Below are positions 27,709 to 37,281 of a DNA stretch of 64,000 nucleotides, in pieces (the first letter of the stretch is position 1; each line of letters opens with the position of its first letter). The DNA lies in assembly GCF_029946005.1 (NCBI RefSeq), contig NZ_JAQSDR010000027.1:62001-126000 (forward strand). The letters are read 5' to 3'. A program made the position numbers and the translations under genes. The stretch is from Aquabacterium sp. GTDB taxonomy: Bacteria > Pseudomonadota > Gammaproteobacteria > Burkholderiales > Burkholderiaceae_C. The notes under the pieces were generated by a model, which saw only the letters and a program-made list of their open reading frames with translations, was not told the origin of the DNA and did no database searches.

Positions 27709-30700
27709 ATGAACTTCATTCCCAGGTCAGCGATCGGCGTGGTGGCTGCTTTTTTGAGCGGCATGGCCATCGCGGCGCCTTTGGCCAAAAGCGAGGTGCC
27801 GACGGCATTGAAGGACTGGCTGCCTTGGGCCATGCATGGCCATGAAGCCTTGCTGTGCCCACCGCCTTACAACGGCGACCAGGCCCAGGCCTGTGTCTGG
27901 CCCTCGTGGTTGGAGTTGCGTGCAGGCACGCAGGCCGCCAGCTTCCGTTTTGAGGTCCAGGTGTTTGGCGCGACCTCGCGGGTGGTTTTGCCTGGCGAGG
28001 CCACGCGTTGGCCGCAGGACGTCAAGGCGAACGGGCACGCCATGCCGGTGGCCGAGAACGACGGCCGCCCAGTGGCTTTGCTGGAGCCTGGCCGCCATGT
28101 GCTCGAAGGCAGCATCCCCTGGAAAGACATGCCGCAAGACCTGCAGCTGCCCAAGGGCGTGGGCAGCGTGGCCTTGTGGGTGGATGGCACGCAGGTCAGC
28201 CGTGCCCCAGATGCTGAAGGTCGCGTGTGGTTGAAGCAAGCCCCACAAGCGGCCCAAGACACGGATGCTCACACGGTGCACACCACGCGCCTGGTGGATG
28301 ACCAAGTGCCCTTGCGCGTCACCACGCATTACGACATCGCCATCTCAGGCAAGGCGCGCGAGATCGAGCTGCCTCTGGCCATGCTGCCGGGCCTCGTCGC
28401 CGAATCCATCGACAGCCCCTTGCCGGTGCGCTTGCAAGACAGCGGCAAGCTGGTGGTGCAGGGACGACCGGGCAACTGGTCGATCGAACTGCGGGCGCGG
28501 CTCATGTCTCCGGTGCAGGCCTTGACCTTGCCCAAGGGTGGTGCCTCGCCTGAAGAGATCTGGTCATTTGCGGCGCACAACGACGTCCGGCTGGTGAGCG
28601 TGGAAGGCGCCGTGTCGGTGGACCCCAAGCAGGTGGCCATGCCTGAGCCCTGGCGCGCCTATCCTGCCTACCGACTGCGGCCAGGCGACACACTGAAGCT
28701 GGTGCAGACGCGCCGCGGCAACCCCGTGCCCAACCCCGACCGCCTGAGCATCGCGCGCGAGTTCTGGCTGGATTTTGATGGACAGGGCTACACCGTCCAC
28801 GATGAGATCAGCGGCACCGTGTCGCGTTCCTCTCGCCTTGAGTTGGCCGCGCCGGGCGTGTTGGGTCGGGCCTCCTTGAACGACGATGATCAATCTATCA
28901 CGCGCTTGAAAACCCCTGGGCCCGATGGCCTGGAAGTGCGCACTGGCGCGGCCCGCTTGAGCGCCGACAGCCGGGTGGTGGGCGATGTGCGCACTTTGCC
29001 CGCATCGGGTTGGGCGGTTGATTTCAACAAGGCCTCGGCGGTGCTGAACCTGCCGCCCGGCTGGCGCTTGCTGCACGCGGGTGGTGTGGACAGCGCCGAC
29101 GGGTCCTGGGTGTCGCGCTGGACCTTGTGGGATTTCTTCTTTGTGCTCCTGAGCGCCTTGGCGGCTGGCAAATTGTGGGGCTGGAAGCGCGGTGTTTTGC
29201 TGGGCGCTGCCCTGGTGGTGTCCTGGCACATGCCTGGCGCGCCACAATCGCTGTGGCTGCTCTTGCTGGCCTGTCAGGCCTTGGCCAAGGTCTTGCCTTC
29301 AGGCAGGTTCCTGGTCTTGTCCACGTGGGCTGAAAAAGCCTGTGTCGGTGTGATCGCATTGGTGCTACTGCCGTATGCCGTGCAGCAGGTTCGCTTGTCC
29401 ATGTACCCCGCGCTGGAGCGCCCTTGGCAGACCATGGGCGAGGCGCAGCGAGAGCGCCCTGAGGTTGCCGCCGAGGCGGTAGACCAGGTCATGGCGCAGT
29501 CGCCTTCACCCGACGCCGACGCCGATGGCGTGCCGTCGTCGTCCGTGAGCAGCCGCGAGTACAGCATGAGCAAGTCGCTGGCAGTGCCCGCTCCGGCGCC
29601 CAAGCTGGCGCGTCGGATGGACGAGCAAGATCCCGGCGCCAAAGTGCAGACGGGACCGGGCTTGCCCAGTTGGCAATGGAATGCTCACAGGCTGGGTTGG
29701 CAAGGGCCGGTGCAGCAAGCGCAGTCTTTGCAGCTGGTGCTGTTGCCGCCCGCTGGCACCGTCGTGTTGCGCCTGGCGAGCCTGGCACTGCTGGTGGCAG
29801 CTCTCTGGAGCATGGTGGGCAAGACGCCCTGGTGGCCCACGCGGCGCAACCCGCCGGTTCCCGCAGAGGGTGCTGCCCTGGCGACCGTGCTGGCCTGCGT
29901 GTGCGCCGCACTGCTGATGGGCGTGCAGGGCGATGCCCAAGCGGCCGAGCCCGCGACCGCCGAGCCCGTGACCCCGCCTGCCAGCGCCTTGCTGGACGAG
30001 TTGCGCGGCAAGCTGACGGCCCCGCCCGCCTGCATGCCACGTTGCGCCGATGTGCCACGCCTGTGGCTGACGGCGACCGGCTCGCGCATCCAGTTGCGCA
30101 TCGAGGCCCATGCCTTGGCCGATGTCACCATGCCTTTGCCGGGCCAGGGCGTGAATTGGCGGCCCGCTTCCGTCACCCTGGATGGCAAACCGGCGGTCAT
30201 TCGCCGTGACGACGCCGGTGCGTTGTGGATCGCTCTGAGCAAAGGGGTGAGCCAGGTCGTGCTGGAAGCCGACGTGGGCAATGCCGCGGCGGTGGACATC
30301 TCCTTGCCCATGCCGGTGCGCGAGGTCAAGTCGCAAACCCAAGGCTGGACGCTGGCTGGCCTGGACGCCCGAGGTCTGGCCTCAGGCGCGCTGAGCTTGT
30401 CGCGTGAGCAGTCCTCGGTGCCCGCTGAAGACCGGGGCACGCAGCGGGATGCCCTGCCACCGTTTGTCCGCGTGGAGCGCACCTTCCACCTGGGCTTGCG
30501 CTGGACGGTCGAGACCCGCATTCAACGCATCACGCCCAGCCTGGCACCGCTGCGGGTCAAGGTTCAGTTGGTGATTGGTGAATCGGTCAACGATGACGCT
30601 GTGCAAGTGCACGATGGCGTGGCCACGGTGCAGTTGGGCGCGAATGAATCGGTGGCGTTTGTCAGCTCCCTGAGAGAGTCCCCCAAGCTGTCATTGAGCA

Positions 30701-31809
30701 GCACCAAAGAGCCGAATCAGATCGAGGTCTGGAAGCTGGACACCTCCACGCAATGGCACGTGACCTTGTCGGGCATCGCGCCCGTGGTGCACCAGGAGGC
30801 CGGACGCTGGATGCCGACGTGGCAGCCTTGGCCAGGCGAGCAGGTGGCCATTGAGGTGACCAGACCAAGTGGTGTGGCGGGCCAGACCTTCACGGTTGAC
30901 CGGGTCGATACCGGCGTCAGCCCGGGCGCGCGCGCCACGGATGTCTCCGCGCAAACCACCTTGCGTTCAAGCCAGGGCGGCAACCACCGCTTTCAGTTGC
31001 CTGCCGGGGCCGAGCTCCTGGCAGTGTCCGTGGATGGGCAGGTGCTGCCCGTGCAGCAGCAAGCCGGTGTCGTCATGGTGCCCATCACCCCCGGCGCCCA
31101 TGTGGTCAAGTTGGATTGGCGCGAGCCGCGCGGCATGTCGTGGTGGTTCCAATCTCAGGCCTTGAATGTGGGCGCGGCAGGCGTCAACGACCGCACGTCG
31201 ATCAACGTGCCCGCCGACCGCGTGGTGCTGGCCCTGGGCGGGCCCACCGTCGGCCCTGCCGTTCTTTTCTGGGGCGTGTTGATCGTCATCATCGCCGTGG
31301 CCTGGGGCTTGGGGCGCTCGCGCGTCACCCCGCTCAGCGCGGTGTCCTGGGTGCTGCTGGGGCTGGGCATCGCCCAGATGTCGCTGATCGGCATCGCGGT
31401 GGTGGTGGCTTGGTTCCTGGTGATGGAGGCGCGGCGCCGATTCGGGGCCTCCCTGAGCAGGCGCTGGTTCATCGCGGCACAGATCACCGTGGCCCTCTGG
31501 GGGCTGCTGGCGGCGGGCGTCTTGCTGGAAACCATCCGCGTGGGCTTGCTGGGTTATCCGGACTTGATGGTGCTGGGCAATGGTTCGGACGCCGCGCACC
31601 TGCATTGGTACTCGGACCGCTTTGCCTCGGCCACGGCCCAGGCCTGGGTGCTGTCCGCGCCGGTGTATGTTTACCGCGTACTCATGCTGTTGTGGGCACT
31701 TTGGCTGTCTGCTTCGCTGTTGCGGTGGGTGAAATGGGCGTGGGAGTGTTTCAGCGCGGGCGGCCATTGGCGGGATAATCCAAGACCCACGCAAGCTCCC
31801 CCTGTTTGA
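27709..31809 (+). CDS. Giant envelope membrane protein, unknown
   Basis: The protein has 1366 residues with a signal peptide (about 1-26, ending SGMAIAA). A long beta-rich region of about 440 residues follows, then a hydrophobic bundle (about 471-565), a Ser/Pro-rich segment, two more helices (about 684-703 and 721-745) and a second beta-rich region (about 760-1165). Four C-terminal membrane helices complete it (about 1172-1202, 1208-1240, 1253-1278, 1320-1342). The layout suggests two periplasmic beta-sandwich domains held by membrane bundles. No catalytic motif is obvious and I recognise no named family. The start chosen is ATG 27709 behind an AAGG site. It lies 20 bases upstream of rdgC, although rdgC has its own ribosome site. 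Confidence 0.7.
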   Translation: MNFIPRSAIGVVAAFLSGMAIAAPLAKSEVPTALKDWLPWAMHGHEALLCPPPYNGDQAQACVWPSWLELRAGTQAASFRFEVQVFGATSRVVLPGEATRWPQDVKANGHAMPVAENDGRPVALLEPGRHVLEGSIPWKDMPQDLQLPKGVGSVALWVDGTQVSRAPDAEGRVWLKQAPQAAQDTDAHTVHTTRLVDDQVPLRVTTHYDIAISGKAREIELPLAMLPGLVAESIDSPLPVRLQDSGKLVVQGRPGNWSIELRARLMSPVQALTLPKGGASPEEIWSFAAHNDVRLVSVEGAVSVDPKQVAMPEPWRAYPAYRLRPGDTLKLVQTRRGNPVPNPDRLSIAREFWLDFDGQGYTVHDEISGTVSRSSRLELAAPGVLGRASLNDDDQSITRLKTPGPDGLEVRTGAARLSADSRVVGDVRTLPASGWAVDFNKASAVLNLPPGWRLLHAGGVDSADGSWVSRWTLWDFFFVLLSALAAGKLWGWKRGVLLGAALVVSWHMPGAPQSLWLLLLACQALAKVLPSGRFLVLSTWAEKACVGVIALVLLPYAVQQVRLSMYPALERPWQTMGEAQRERPEVAAEAVDQVMAQSPSPDADADGVPSSSVSSREYSMSKSLAVPAPAPKLARRMDEQDPGAKVQTGPGLPSWQWNAHRLGWQGPVQQAQSLQLVLLPPAGTVVLRLASLALLVAALWSMVGKTPWWPTRRNPPVPAEGAALATVLACVCAALLMGVQGDAQAAEPATAEPVTPPASALLDELRGKLTAPPACMPRCADVPRLWLTATGSRIQLRIEAHALADVTMPLPGQGVNWRPASVTLDGKPAVIRRDDAGALWIALSKGVSQVVLEADVGNAAAVDISLPMPVREVKSQTQGWTLAGLDARGLASGALSLSREQSSVPAEDRGTQRDALPPFVRVERTFHLGLRWTVETRIQRITPSLAPLRVKVQLVIGESVNDDAVQVHDGVATVQLGANESVAFVSSLRESPKLSLSSTKEPNQIEVWKLDTSTQWHVTLSGIAPVVHQEAGRWMPTWQPWPGEQVAIEVTRPSGVAGQTFTVDRVDTGVSPGARATDVSAQTTLRSSQGGNHRFQLPAGAELLAVSVDGQVLPVQQQAGVVMVPITPGAHVVKLDWREPRGMSWWFQSQALNVGAAGVNDRTSINVPADRVVLALGGPTVGPAVLFWGVLIVIIAVAWGLGRSRVTPLSAVSWVLLGLGIAQMSLIGIAVVVAWFLVMEARRRFGASLSRRWFIAAQITVALWGLLAAGVLLETIRVGLLGYPDLMVLGNGSDAAHLHWYSDRFASATAQAWVLSAPVYVYRVLMLLWALWLSASLLRWVKWAWECFSAGGHWRDNPRPTQAPPV

Positions 31810-31829
31810 CATCAACCACAAGGACCCCA

Positions 31830-32735
31830 GTGTTCAAGAATTTGACGGTGTATCGCATCGGGCCGGATTGGTCCGCCTCAGTGGCAGAGATGGAAGAACG
31901 TTTGCACAAGGTACGGTTCGTGCCTTGCGGCCTGACCCAGCAGCAATCCTCTGGCTGGGTGGAGCCGCGCGGCATCAAGCACGCGCCCCTGGTCGAGAGG
32001 ATTGGCGGCCAGTTGCTGCTCAAGCTGATGGTCGAGCAGCGCGTGCTGCCGGGCGCGGTGATCAAACGCCGCGTGGACGAGATCACCGCGAAGATTGAGC
32101 TGGACACCGGCCGCAAGCCCGGCAAGAAGCAAACCAAGGAGATCAAGGAGCAGGCCATGCTGGAGCTGCTGCCCATGGCCTTCACCAAGCAGGCGTCCAT
32201 CAACGTCTGGATCGACCCTGAGCAGCGCTTCCTGCTGGTCGATTCCAGCAGCCAGGGCAAGGCCGATGAAGTGGTCGGCTTCCTGGTCAAGACGCTGGAG
32301 AGCATGCCTGTCAGCCAGTTGCACACCAAGCAGTCGGCGGCCGTGGGCATGGCCGAGTGGTTGGTGAGTGGTGAGCCGCCCGCCACCTTCACGGTGGACC
32401 GCGATTGCGAGCTGAAATCGGCCGACGAGATGAAGTCCGTGGTGCGCTACGCCCGGCATCTGCTCGACATCGACGAAGTGCGCCAGCACATCACCAGCGG
32501 CAAGGTGCCCACCAAGCTGGGCATGAGCTGGGAGGGACGTGTCTCCTTCATGCTCACCGACACCCTTCAGATCAAGAAGTTGACTTTCCTGGACGTGGTG
32601 TTCGAAGGCCAGAAAGCGGCCAGCAAAGACGAAGCTTTTGACGCCGATGCCGCCATTGCCACCGGCGAACTGAGTCATCTGATCCCGGACCTGGTGGATG
32701 CCCTGGGCGGCGAGCAGGTCATGGGCGGTGGCTGA
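31830..32735 (+). CDS. rdgC: Recombination-associated protein RdgC
   Basis: The protein has 301 residues, the RdgC length. The opening MFKNLTVYRIG, then FVPCGLTQQQSSGWVEPRG and the KRRVDEI and GRKPGKKQTKEIKEQ segments are signature RdgC sequences. RdgC is a ring-shaped DNA-binding protein that modulates RecA. The start is GTG at 31830 after an AAGGACC site, and the tail is LVDALGGEQVMGGG. Confidence 0.95.
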   Translation: MFKNLTVYRIGPDWSASVAEMEERLHKVRFVPCGLTQQQSSGWVEPRGIKHAPLVERIGGQLLLKLMVEQRVLPGAVIKRRVDEITAKIELDTGRKPGKKQTKEIKEQAMLELLPMAFTKQASINVWIDPEQRFLLVDSSSQGKADEVVGFLVKTLESMPVSQLHTKQSAAVGMAEWLVSGEPPATFTVDRDCELKSADEMKSVVRYARHLLDIDEVRQHITSGKVPTKLGMSWEGRVSFMLTDTLQIKKLTFLDVVFEGQKAASKDEAFDADAAIATGELSHLIPDLVDALGGEQVMGGG

Positions 32736-32835
32736 GCGACGGTTTGTCGGTGCTGTCTTACAAGTTGGCGCGACATGCGCTGATGCCGTCCGGGCGGGGC
32801 GGCGCTCAAAATCGGTTCAAAACGGAGACCAACTC

Positions 32836-33522
32836 ATGAATGCATCAACTCAATCCCCCGCCCGTGGCCGCTTTGCTCAGCGTGCCATCGCGATTGTCTC
32901 TTTGACCGTCTTGCTGGGCGCTTGCGCCGACATGAGCGACACCCAGCGTCGCACTGGCACGGGTGCCGCCATTGGCGCGGCCACTGGCGCGGTGATCGGC
33001 TCCACCACGGGTGGCAAGGCCGGCACCGGGGCCTTGATTGGTGGCGCTTTGGGCGCCATTGCTGGCAATGTGTGGTCGCGCCACATGGACTCGCAGCAGC
33101 GCGCCATGGAGCAAGCCACCCAAGGCACGGGCGTCGAAGTGACCCGCACCAACGACAACCAGCTCAAGCTGAACGTGCCGGCCGATGTGTCCTTCGACGT
33201 GGGTCGCGCGGATATCAAGCCCGAGCTGCGCAACGTGCTTGAGCAATTTGCAAGCGGCCTGAAGACTCAGCCCAACACCCTGGTCAACATCGTGGGGCAC
33301 ACGGACAGCACGGGTTCTGATTCGGTGAACGAACCCTTGTCGCGTGAGCGCGCCCAAAGCGTCAAGGCTTTCCTGGTGGACCGTGGGGTGAGCAGCGGCC
33401 GGGTTGACACGCAAGGCCGTGGTGCACGCGAACCCATTGCCGACAATGGCAGTGCCGATGGCCGCTCGCGGAACCGCCGCGTGGAGATCTTCCTGCGCGA
33501 ACCTGCCAGCGGCGCCAGCTGA
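32836..33522 (+). CDS. OmpA-family lipoprotein with glycine zipper
   Basis: The protein has 228 residues. The lipobox LLGAC places the lipid Cys near residue 33. A glycine-zipper membrane-interacting segment follows (GTGAAIGAATGAVIGSTTGG, GALIGGALGAIAG). The C-terminal OmpA domain shows NIVGHTDSTGSDSVNEPLS and the peptidoglycan-binding RSRNRRVEIFL end. It is probably an outer-membrane lipoprotein that tethers to peptidoglycan. Similar proteins are often called YiaD-like. Confidence 0.92.
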   Translation: MNASTQSPARGRFAQRAIAIVSLTVLLGACADMSDTQRRTGTGAAIGAATGAVIGSTTGGKAGTGALIGGALGAIAGNVWSRHMDSQQRAMEQATQGTGVEVTRTNDNQLKLNVPADVSFDVGRADIKPELRNVLEQFASGLKTQPNTLVNIVGHTDSTGSDSVNEPLSRERAQSVKAFLVDRGVSSGRVDTQGRGAREPIADNGSADGRSRNRRVEIFLREPASGAS

Positions 33523-33529
33523 TCTTTGA

Positions 33530-33901
33530 TCAGTTGGTGACCCGCATCAGCCAGGCCTGGGCCTCGTCGATGTCGACGAACGCCTTTATCTGAACGCCCC
33601 GGTCCACCGAGAATTTCTCGAACGCCGGGGTCGATTCAAACACGGCAGGGCGGACCACCACGGCCACCACAATGTGCAATGGCATGTACAGCGCTTGGGT
33701 GGATGCAAAGCGATGATGTTCGGTCACCGTTGGATCGCGATTCACCGCCCTCGTATCGACGAGCAGTCGGCTGAAGCCGTGCTCGGTCAAGGCTGCGACG
33801 CCCTGTGCGCGGCCAGATTCCATGCCAGTCAGGTCCAAGATTCCTTCATGGATCACACACACGGTGCGGGTCTGCGCCCAGATCTGTATTTGATGACTCA
33901 T
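33530..33901 (-). CDS. Small conserved protein, possibly STAS-like
   Basis: The protein has 123 residues with no signal or membrane segment. The alternating strands and helices (IQIWAQTRTVCVIHEGILD, then GFSRLLVDTRAVNRDPT, then FEKFSVDRGVQIKAFVDIDEAQAWL) resemble the SpoIIAA/STAS-like fold, but I do not recognise a named family and the match is weak. It converges on the OmpA gene. Confidence 0.5.
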   Translation of the reverse strand: MSHQIQIWAQTRTVCVIHEGILDLTGMESGRAQGVAALTEHGFSRLLVDTRAVNRDPTVTEHHRFASTQALYMPLHIVVAVVVRPAVFESTPAFEKFSVDRGVQIKAFVDIDEAQAWLMRVTN

Positions 33902-33989
33902 GGCCAGAATGTGCTTTCACAAGGCTTCCAGCATGAGGCTTGCGATGCACATTCAAGTCATTTGAAGAAACCAAAAAACGCTGTATTTT

Positions 33990-34871
33990 TCACGCCAGGC
34001 CTGCCTTGAACAAGGCGTCGCCTGCCAGCATGGGGTCGTTTGTCTCTTCATAAGCCTTGATCCACACGGGGTAGCTGTGGATGACGGCGTGCTGCCAAGG
34101 GTGGAAACCGGGCTTGAAGTACGCCAGCAGCTTGAGCATGTTCTTGGAGAACAGGCCGTTGATGCCGTACAGAAAGTTCAGCCCCTTGAGCGTCATGAAA
34201 AAGCGTTCCGTTCGCGTGAAACCGTCGTCGCGCAGAAAGCGGTTGGTCAGGCGCAGGCTGTCTTTCACCACCTTGTACATGGCGTGGACCAGCGCCGTGC
34301 AACGCAAGACGTAACCCACCTTGGCCACCTTGGTCATCACGTCGTAGGCGACGGCCTTGTGCTCCATCTCCTCGATGGCATGCCAGGCCCACATGGCGCG
34401 CACCTTCTCGTGCGCGGGCGCCATCACGTCCCGTTCCGAAAACAGTGATTCAGCCATCATCGCGGTGAAGTGCTCGAAGGCCGCCGTCAAGGCCAAGTTG
34501 TACTCGGGCGAGTACTTCTTGGTGTAGTCGTCGAACAGCTTCTTGACTTCAACGACCAAGCCGTCTACCGACAAGCCCTGCTTGCGCAACACAGCGTTGT
34601 ACTGAGTGTGGGCGATGCCATGCTGTCCTTCCTGGCGGGTGAAATCTCTCACATCCTGAGCCAGTTTGGGATCGGTGATGAGGTGGCGGAAGGCGCGCAC
34701 GCTGGTGATGAAATAGCGTTCACCATCCGGAAAAGCGGCCTGCATGCCGTCGAACACGCGGGTCTTGAACGGGTCGCCGCCGAACCAGAATCGGGGCAGG
34801 TCTCCGTCCAACTGGAAGTCCAGTTTTTCGCGGGGCACGATGTGTTCGGGCTTGCTGGGGTGTGGCGTCAT
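33990..34871 (-). CDS. Predicted metal-dependent hydrolase (PF10118 type)
   Basis: The protein has 293 residues, all-helical. The metal-site motifs are [12 protein letters not shown] and [16 protein letters not shown], the E-x-x-H pairs of the predicted metal-dependent hydrolase family (COG3687, PF10118) and reminiscent of diiron proteins. The enzymatic reaction is not established for the family. The start is at 34871; the gap to the next, divergent AraC gene is 169 bases. Confidence 0.82.
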   Translation of the reverse strand: MTPHPSKPEHIVPREKLDFQLDGDLPRFWFGGDPFKTRVFDGMQAAFPDGERYFITSVRAFRHLITDPKLAQDVRDFTRQEGQHGIAHTQYNAVLRKQGLSVDGLVVEVKKLFDDYTKKYSPEYNLALTAAFEHFTAMMAESLFSERDVMAPAHEKVRAMWAWHAIEEMEHKAVAYDVMTKVAKVGYVLRCTALVHAMYKVVKDSLRLTNRFLRDDGFTRTERFFMTLKGLNFLYGINGLFSKNMLKLLAYFKPGFHPWQHAVIHSYPVWIKAYEETNDPMLAGDALFKAGLA

Positions 34872-35039
34872 GGTGTCGTCCTCTTGGGTGCTGCTACTGC
34901 TGGCTTCAGTCTAAAAATGACGCGAGCACGCAGCCATGACATTCGGCGACAGCGAGGAACCGACAGCGACATGCCATGATGTACCTGTCGTAGTACGTTC
35001 GGGTTGGGTAAGGGTTAACTTTGAGATGAGCATGCAGCC

Positions 35040-36047
35040 ATGAGTGGGGATGACTTCCTCAACTTCTACGTGATGTCCACCTTGTCCAAGGCCGGGGCGC
35101 GCTGCGGCTTCAACATGCAAGAGGCGGTCGGCCTCGCGCAAATCAATGTCGAGGTGTTCGACAGCCATTTGTCCAAGCTGAGCCTGGCCGCCTTGCGCCG
35201 CCTGTTCGAGGTCTGCGAGGCCGCCACCGAAACAGCCTACTTCCCCTTGGTGCTGGGCGACACCTACGGCTTTGACGCCATTCCCGAGGTCGACACCTTC
35301 ATCGCCACGTGCGCCACTTTGCGGGCTGGAATGATGGCCTTGGACTGGATGCCGCACATCGTGCACCCGGCCCTGCGCATTTCAACGTCGGAAAACGCGA
35401 CTTCGTTCAACGTGACCCTGCGGGTAGAAGGCGACGAAGCTGTGCACCCCGGCGTGGTGGAAGCGGCGCTCACCTGCATCGTCAAGTTCGCCCGGATGAT
35501 CTCGCCGCGCGAGGATCCCCTGCGCGAGGTCTGGTTCCAGCACGGGCCCCAGGTCGATCCGCGCGTGTATGGGTCGTACTTCGGCGTGCCAGTGCGCTTC
35601 CATCAAAGCGAGAACCGTTTGATCAACGCGTCCAGCAGCCTCGACAAGCCGCTCAAGGGTGGTTTCCCATCGCTCAATGCACAGGCGCAGTTGATGGTCG
35701 AGCAGCGCCTGAAGAAGCTGAGCGAGCAGGGCACCTTGACCACGCGCATCGAGCAACTGCTGTCGCTGCGCACCGATCTGCTGAGCGCCAAGGTGGACGA
35801 GGTCGCGGTGCTGCTAGACCTGCACCCGCGGACCCTGCAACGCCGGCTGAAAGACGAGGGCGAAGGCTTTGCCGAGGTGCAGACCCGCGTGCGCCACGAG
35901 CGGGCGCGCAAGCTGCTGCAAGAGACCGACTTGGACATTGAGGCCATCAGCATCAAGCTGGGCTTTCAGGACAGGCACAGCTTCACGCGGGCCTTCACGC
36001 GATGGGAAGGGGTCTCACCCGGGGTGTTTCGTCGGCCGCAGGGTTGA
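35040..36047 (+). CDS. AraC-family transcriptional regulator
   Basis: The protein has 335 residues. The N-terminal ligand-sensing domain is of the DUF4880-like/Arabinose-binding group seen in OruR-type regulators. The C-terminal about 90 residues contain the AraC double helix-turn-helix (VAVLLDLHPRTLQRRLKDEG, then IEAISIKLGFQDRHSFTRAFTRW). It is divergent from the PF10118-type gene, which is a plausible target. The stop overlaps a possible upstream start of the next gene. Confidence 0.88.
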   Translation: MSGDDFLNFYVMSTLSKAGARCGFNMQEAVGLAQINVEVFDSHLSKLSLAALRRLFEVCEAATETAYFPLVLGDTYGFDAIPEVDTFIATCATLRAGMMALDWMPHIVHPALRISTSENATSFNVTLRVEGDEAVHPGVVEAALTCIVKFARMISPREDPLREVWFQHGPQVDPRVYGSYFGVPVRFHQSENRLINASSSLDKPLKGGFPSLNAQAQLMVEQRLKKLSEQGTLTTRIEQLLSLRTDLLSAKVDEVAVLLDLHPRTLQRRLKDEGEGFAEVQTRVRHERARKLLQETDLDIEAISIKLGFQDRHSFTRAFTRWEGVSPGVFRRPQG

Positions 36048-36097
36048 TGGCCTTGCGCTTATGCTGTGTGCCCGCCCAGTCCTCAGCGCTTGTGCCC

Positions 36098-37267
36098 ATG
36101 ACCACACCGTCCCCATCCGAACTTTCGCCACCTTTGATGGCCAGGCTCTCCCACTGGTTGGCGGCTTTCTGGCCGGCACCCGTCGCGGTCAATGCGCAAG
36201 AGCGTTTGCGCGCGGTGATCGGGGCGGTGATCGGGGTCTTGTTCGCCGCCGCGCTCAGTCGCTTCATCGGGGGCACCACATCGGGCATGCCCTGGCTGCT
36301 GGCGCCCATTGGCGCCAGCGCGGTGCTGGTGTTCGGAGTGCCTGCGAGCCCTTTGGCCCAGCCCTGGGCCGTGGTGGGCGGCAACACCGTATCGGCCTTG
36401 GTGGGCATTGCCTGCGCCAACTGGTTTGGTGACGCGGCGGTTGCGGGCGCTGTCGCGGTCAGCCTGGCCATCGCGCTCATGTTCAGCCTGCGCTGCCTTC
36501 ATCCACCCGGCGGGGCCATGGCCTTGATCGCGGTGCTCACGCATGCCACAGCTTTCCACTGGGCGGTGTTTCCGGCATTGACCAATTCGGTGCTGCTGGT
36601 CGTGGCGGGCATCGCCTACAACTCGGCCACGGGGCGGCGCTATCCCCATGTGCAAGTGGCGCCTCGAACACCCAGCAACGGAACCGCAGGATCCCGCTTC
36701 AGCTCTGCCGACATCGACGTGGTGCTGAGTCGCTACAACCAGGTGCTCGACATCAGCCGCAACGACCTGGAAAACCTGTTGGAGGAGGCCGAGATGGAGG
36801 CCTACCGCCGCCAGTTGGGCGAAATCCGCTGTGCCGACATCATGTCGCGTGAACTCATTGAGGTGGAATTTGGCACCTCCTTGCAAGAGGCTTGGTCCCT
36901 GCTGCGCAGGCATGGTGTCAAGGCCCTGCCCGTGGTGGACAAGCTGCACCGCATCGTGGGCATCATCACCTTGGCCGACTTCATGCGCCATGCCAAGGTT
37001 GATGTGCATGAAAACTTTGGCGAGAGGCTGCGCGAATTTGTCAAACGCAGCACCACCATGCACTCGGACAAGCCCGAGGTGGTGGGCCAGATCATGACGC
37101 GACAGGTGCGCGTGGCCAGCGCAGACCGCCACGTGGTCGAACTGATGCCCCTGTTCTCAGAAGGCGGGCATCACCACATCCCCATCATTGGCGAGAAGAA
37201 CAGGCTGGTGGGTATCATCACCCAGTCGGACTTCGTCAAGGCCTTGCACCGCAGGGTTCAGCCTTGA
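36098..37267 (+). CDS. HPP-family membrane protein with two CBS domains
   Basis: The protein has 389 residues. The N-terminal HPP domain has about five membrane helices (residues about 25-175) and the RCLHPPGGAMALIAVL motif that names the family. A pair of CBS domains follows (about 244-300 and 328-385), with DIMSRELIEVEFGTSLQEAW and QIMTRQVRVASADRHVVELM. CBS pairs sense adenine nucleotides. The HPP domain is proposed to be a nitrite/anion transporter in some organisms, so here it is probably a regulated transporter. ATG 36098 is preferred; ATG 36047 overlapping the AraC stop (TGATG) is the alternative. Confidence 0.88.
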   Translation: MTTPSPSELSPPLMARLSHWLAAFWPAPVAVNAQERLRAVIGAVIGVLFAAALSRFIGGTTSGMPWLLAPIGASAVLVFGVPASPLAQPWAVVGGNTVSALVGIACANWFGDAAVAGAVAVSLAIALMFSLRCLHPPGGAMALIAVLTHATAFHWAVFPALTNSVLLVVAGIAYNSATGRRYPHVQVAPRTPSNGTAGSRFSSADIDVVLSRYNQVLDISRNDLENLLEEAEMEAYRRQLGEIRCADIMSRELIEVEFGTSLQEAWSLLRRHGVKALPVVDKLHRIVGIITLADFMRHAKVDVHENFGERLREFVKRSTTMHSDKPEVVGQIMTRQVRVASADRHVVELMPLFSEGGHHHIPIIGEKNRLVGIITQSDFVKALHRRVQP

Positions 37268-37281
37268 CGGCGGGGCCAGCG

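Noticed and set aside
34981..34996. Two GTAC tetramers 8 bases apart in the gap between the metal-hydrolase and AraC genes
   Set aside because: The elements are too short and common to support an operator claim.
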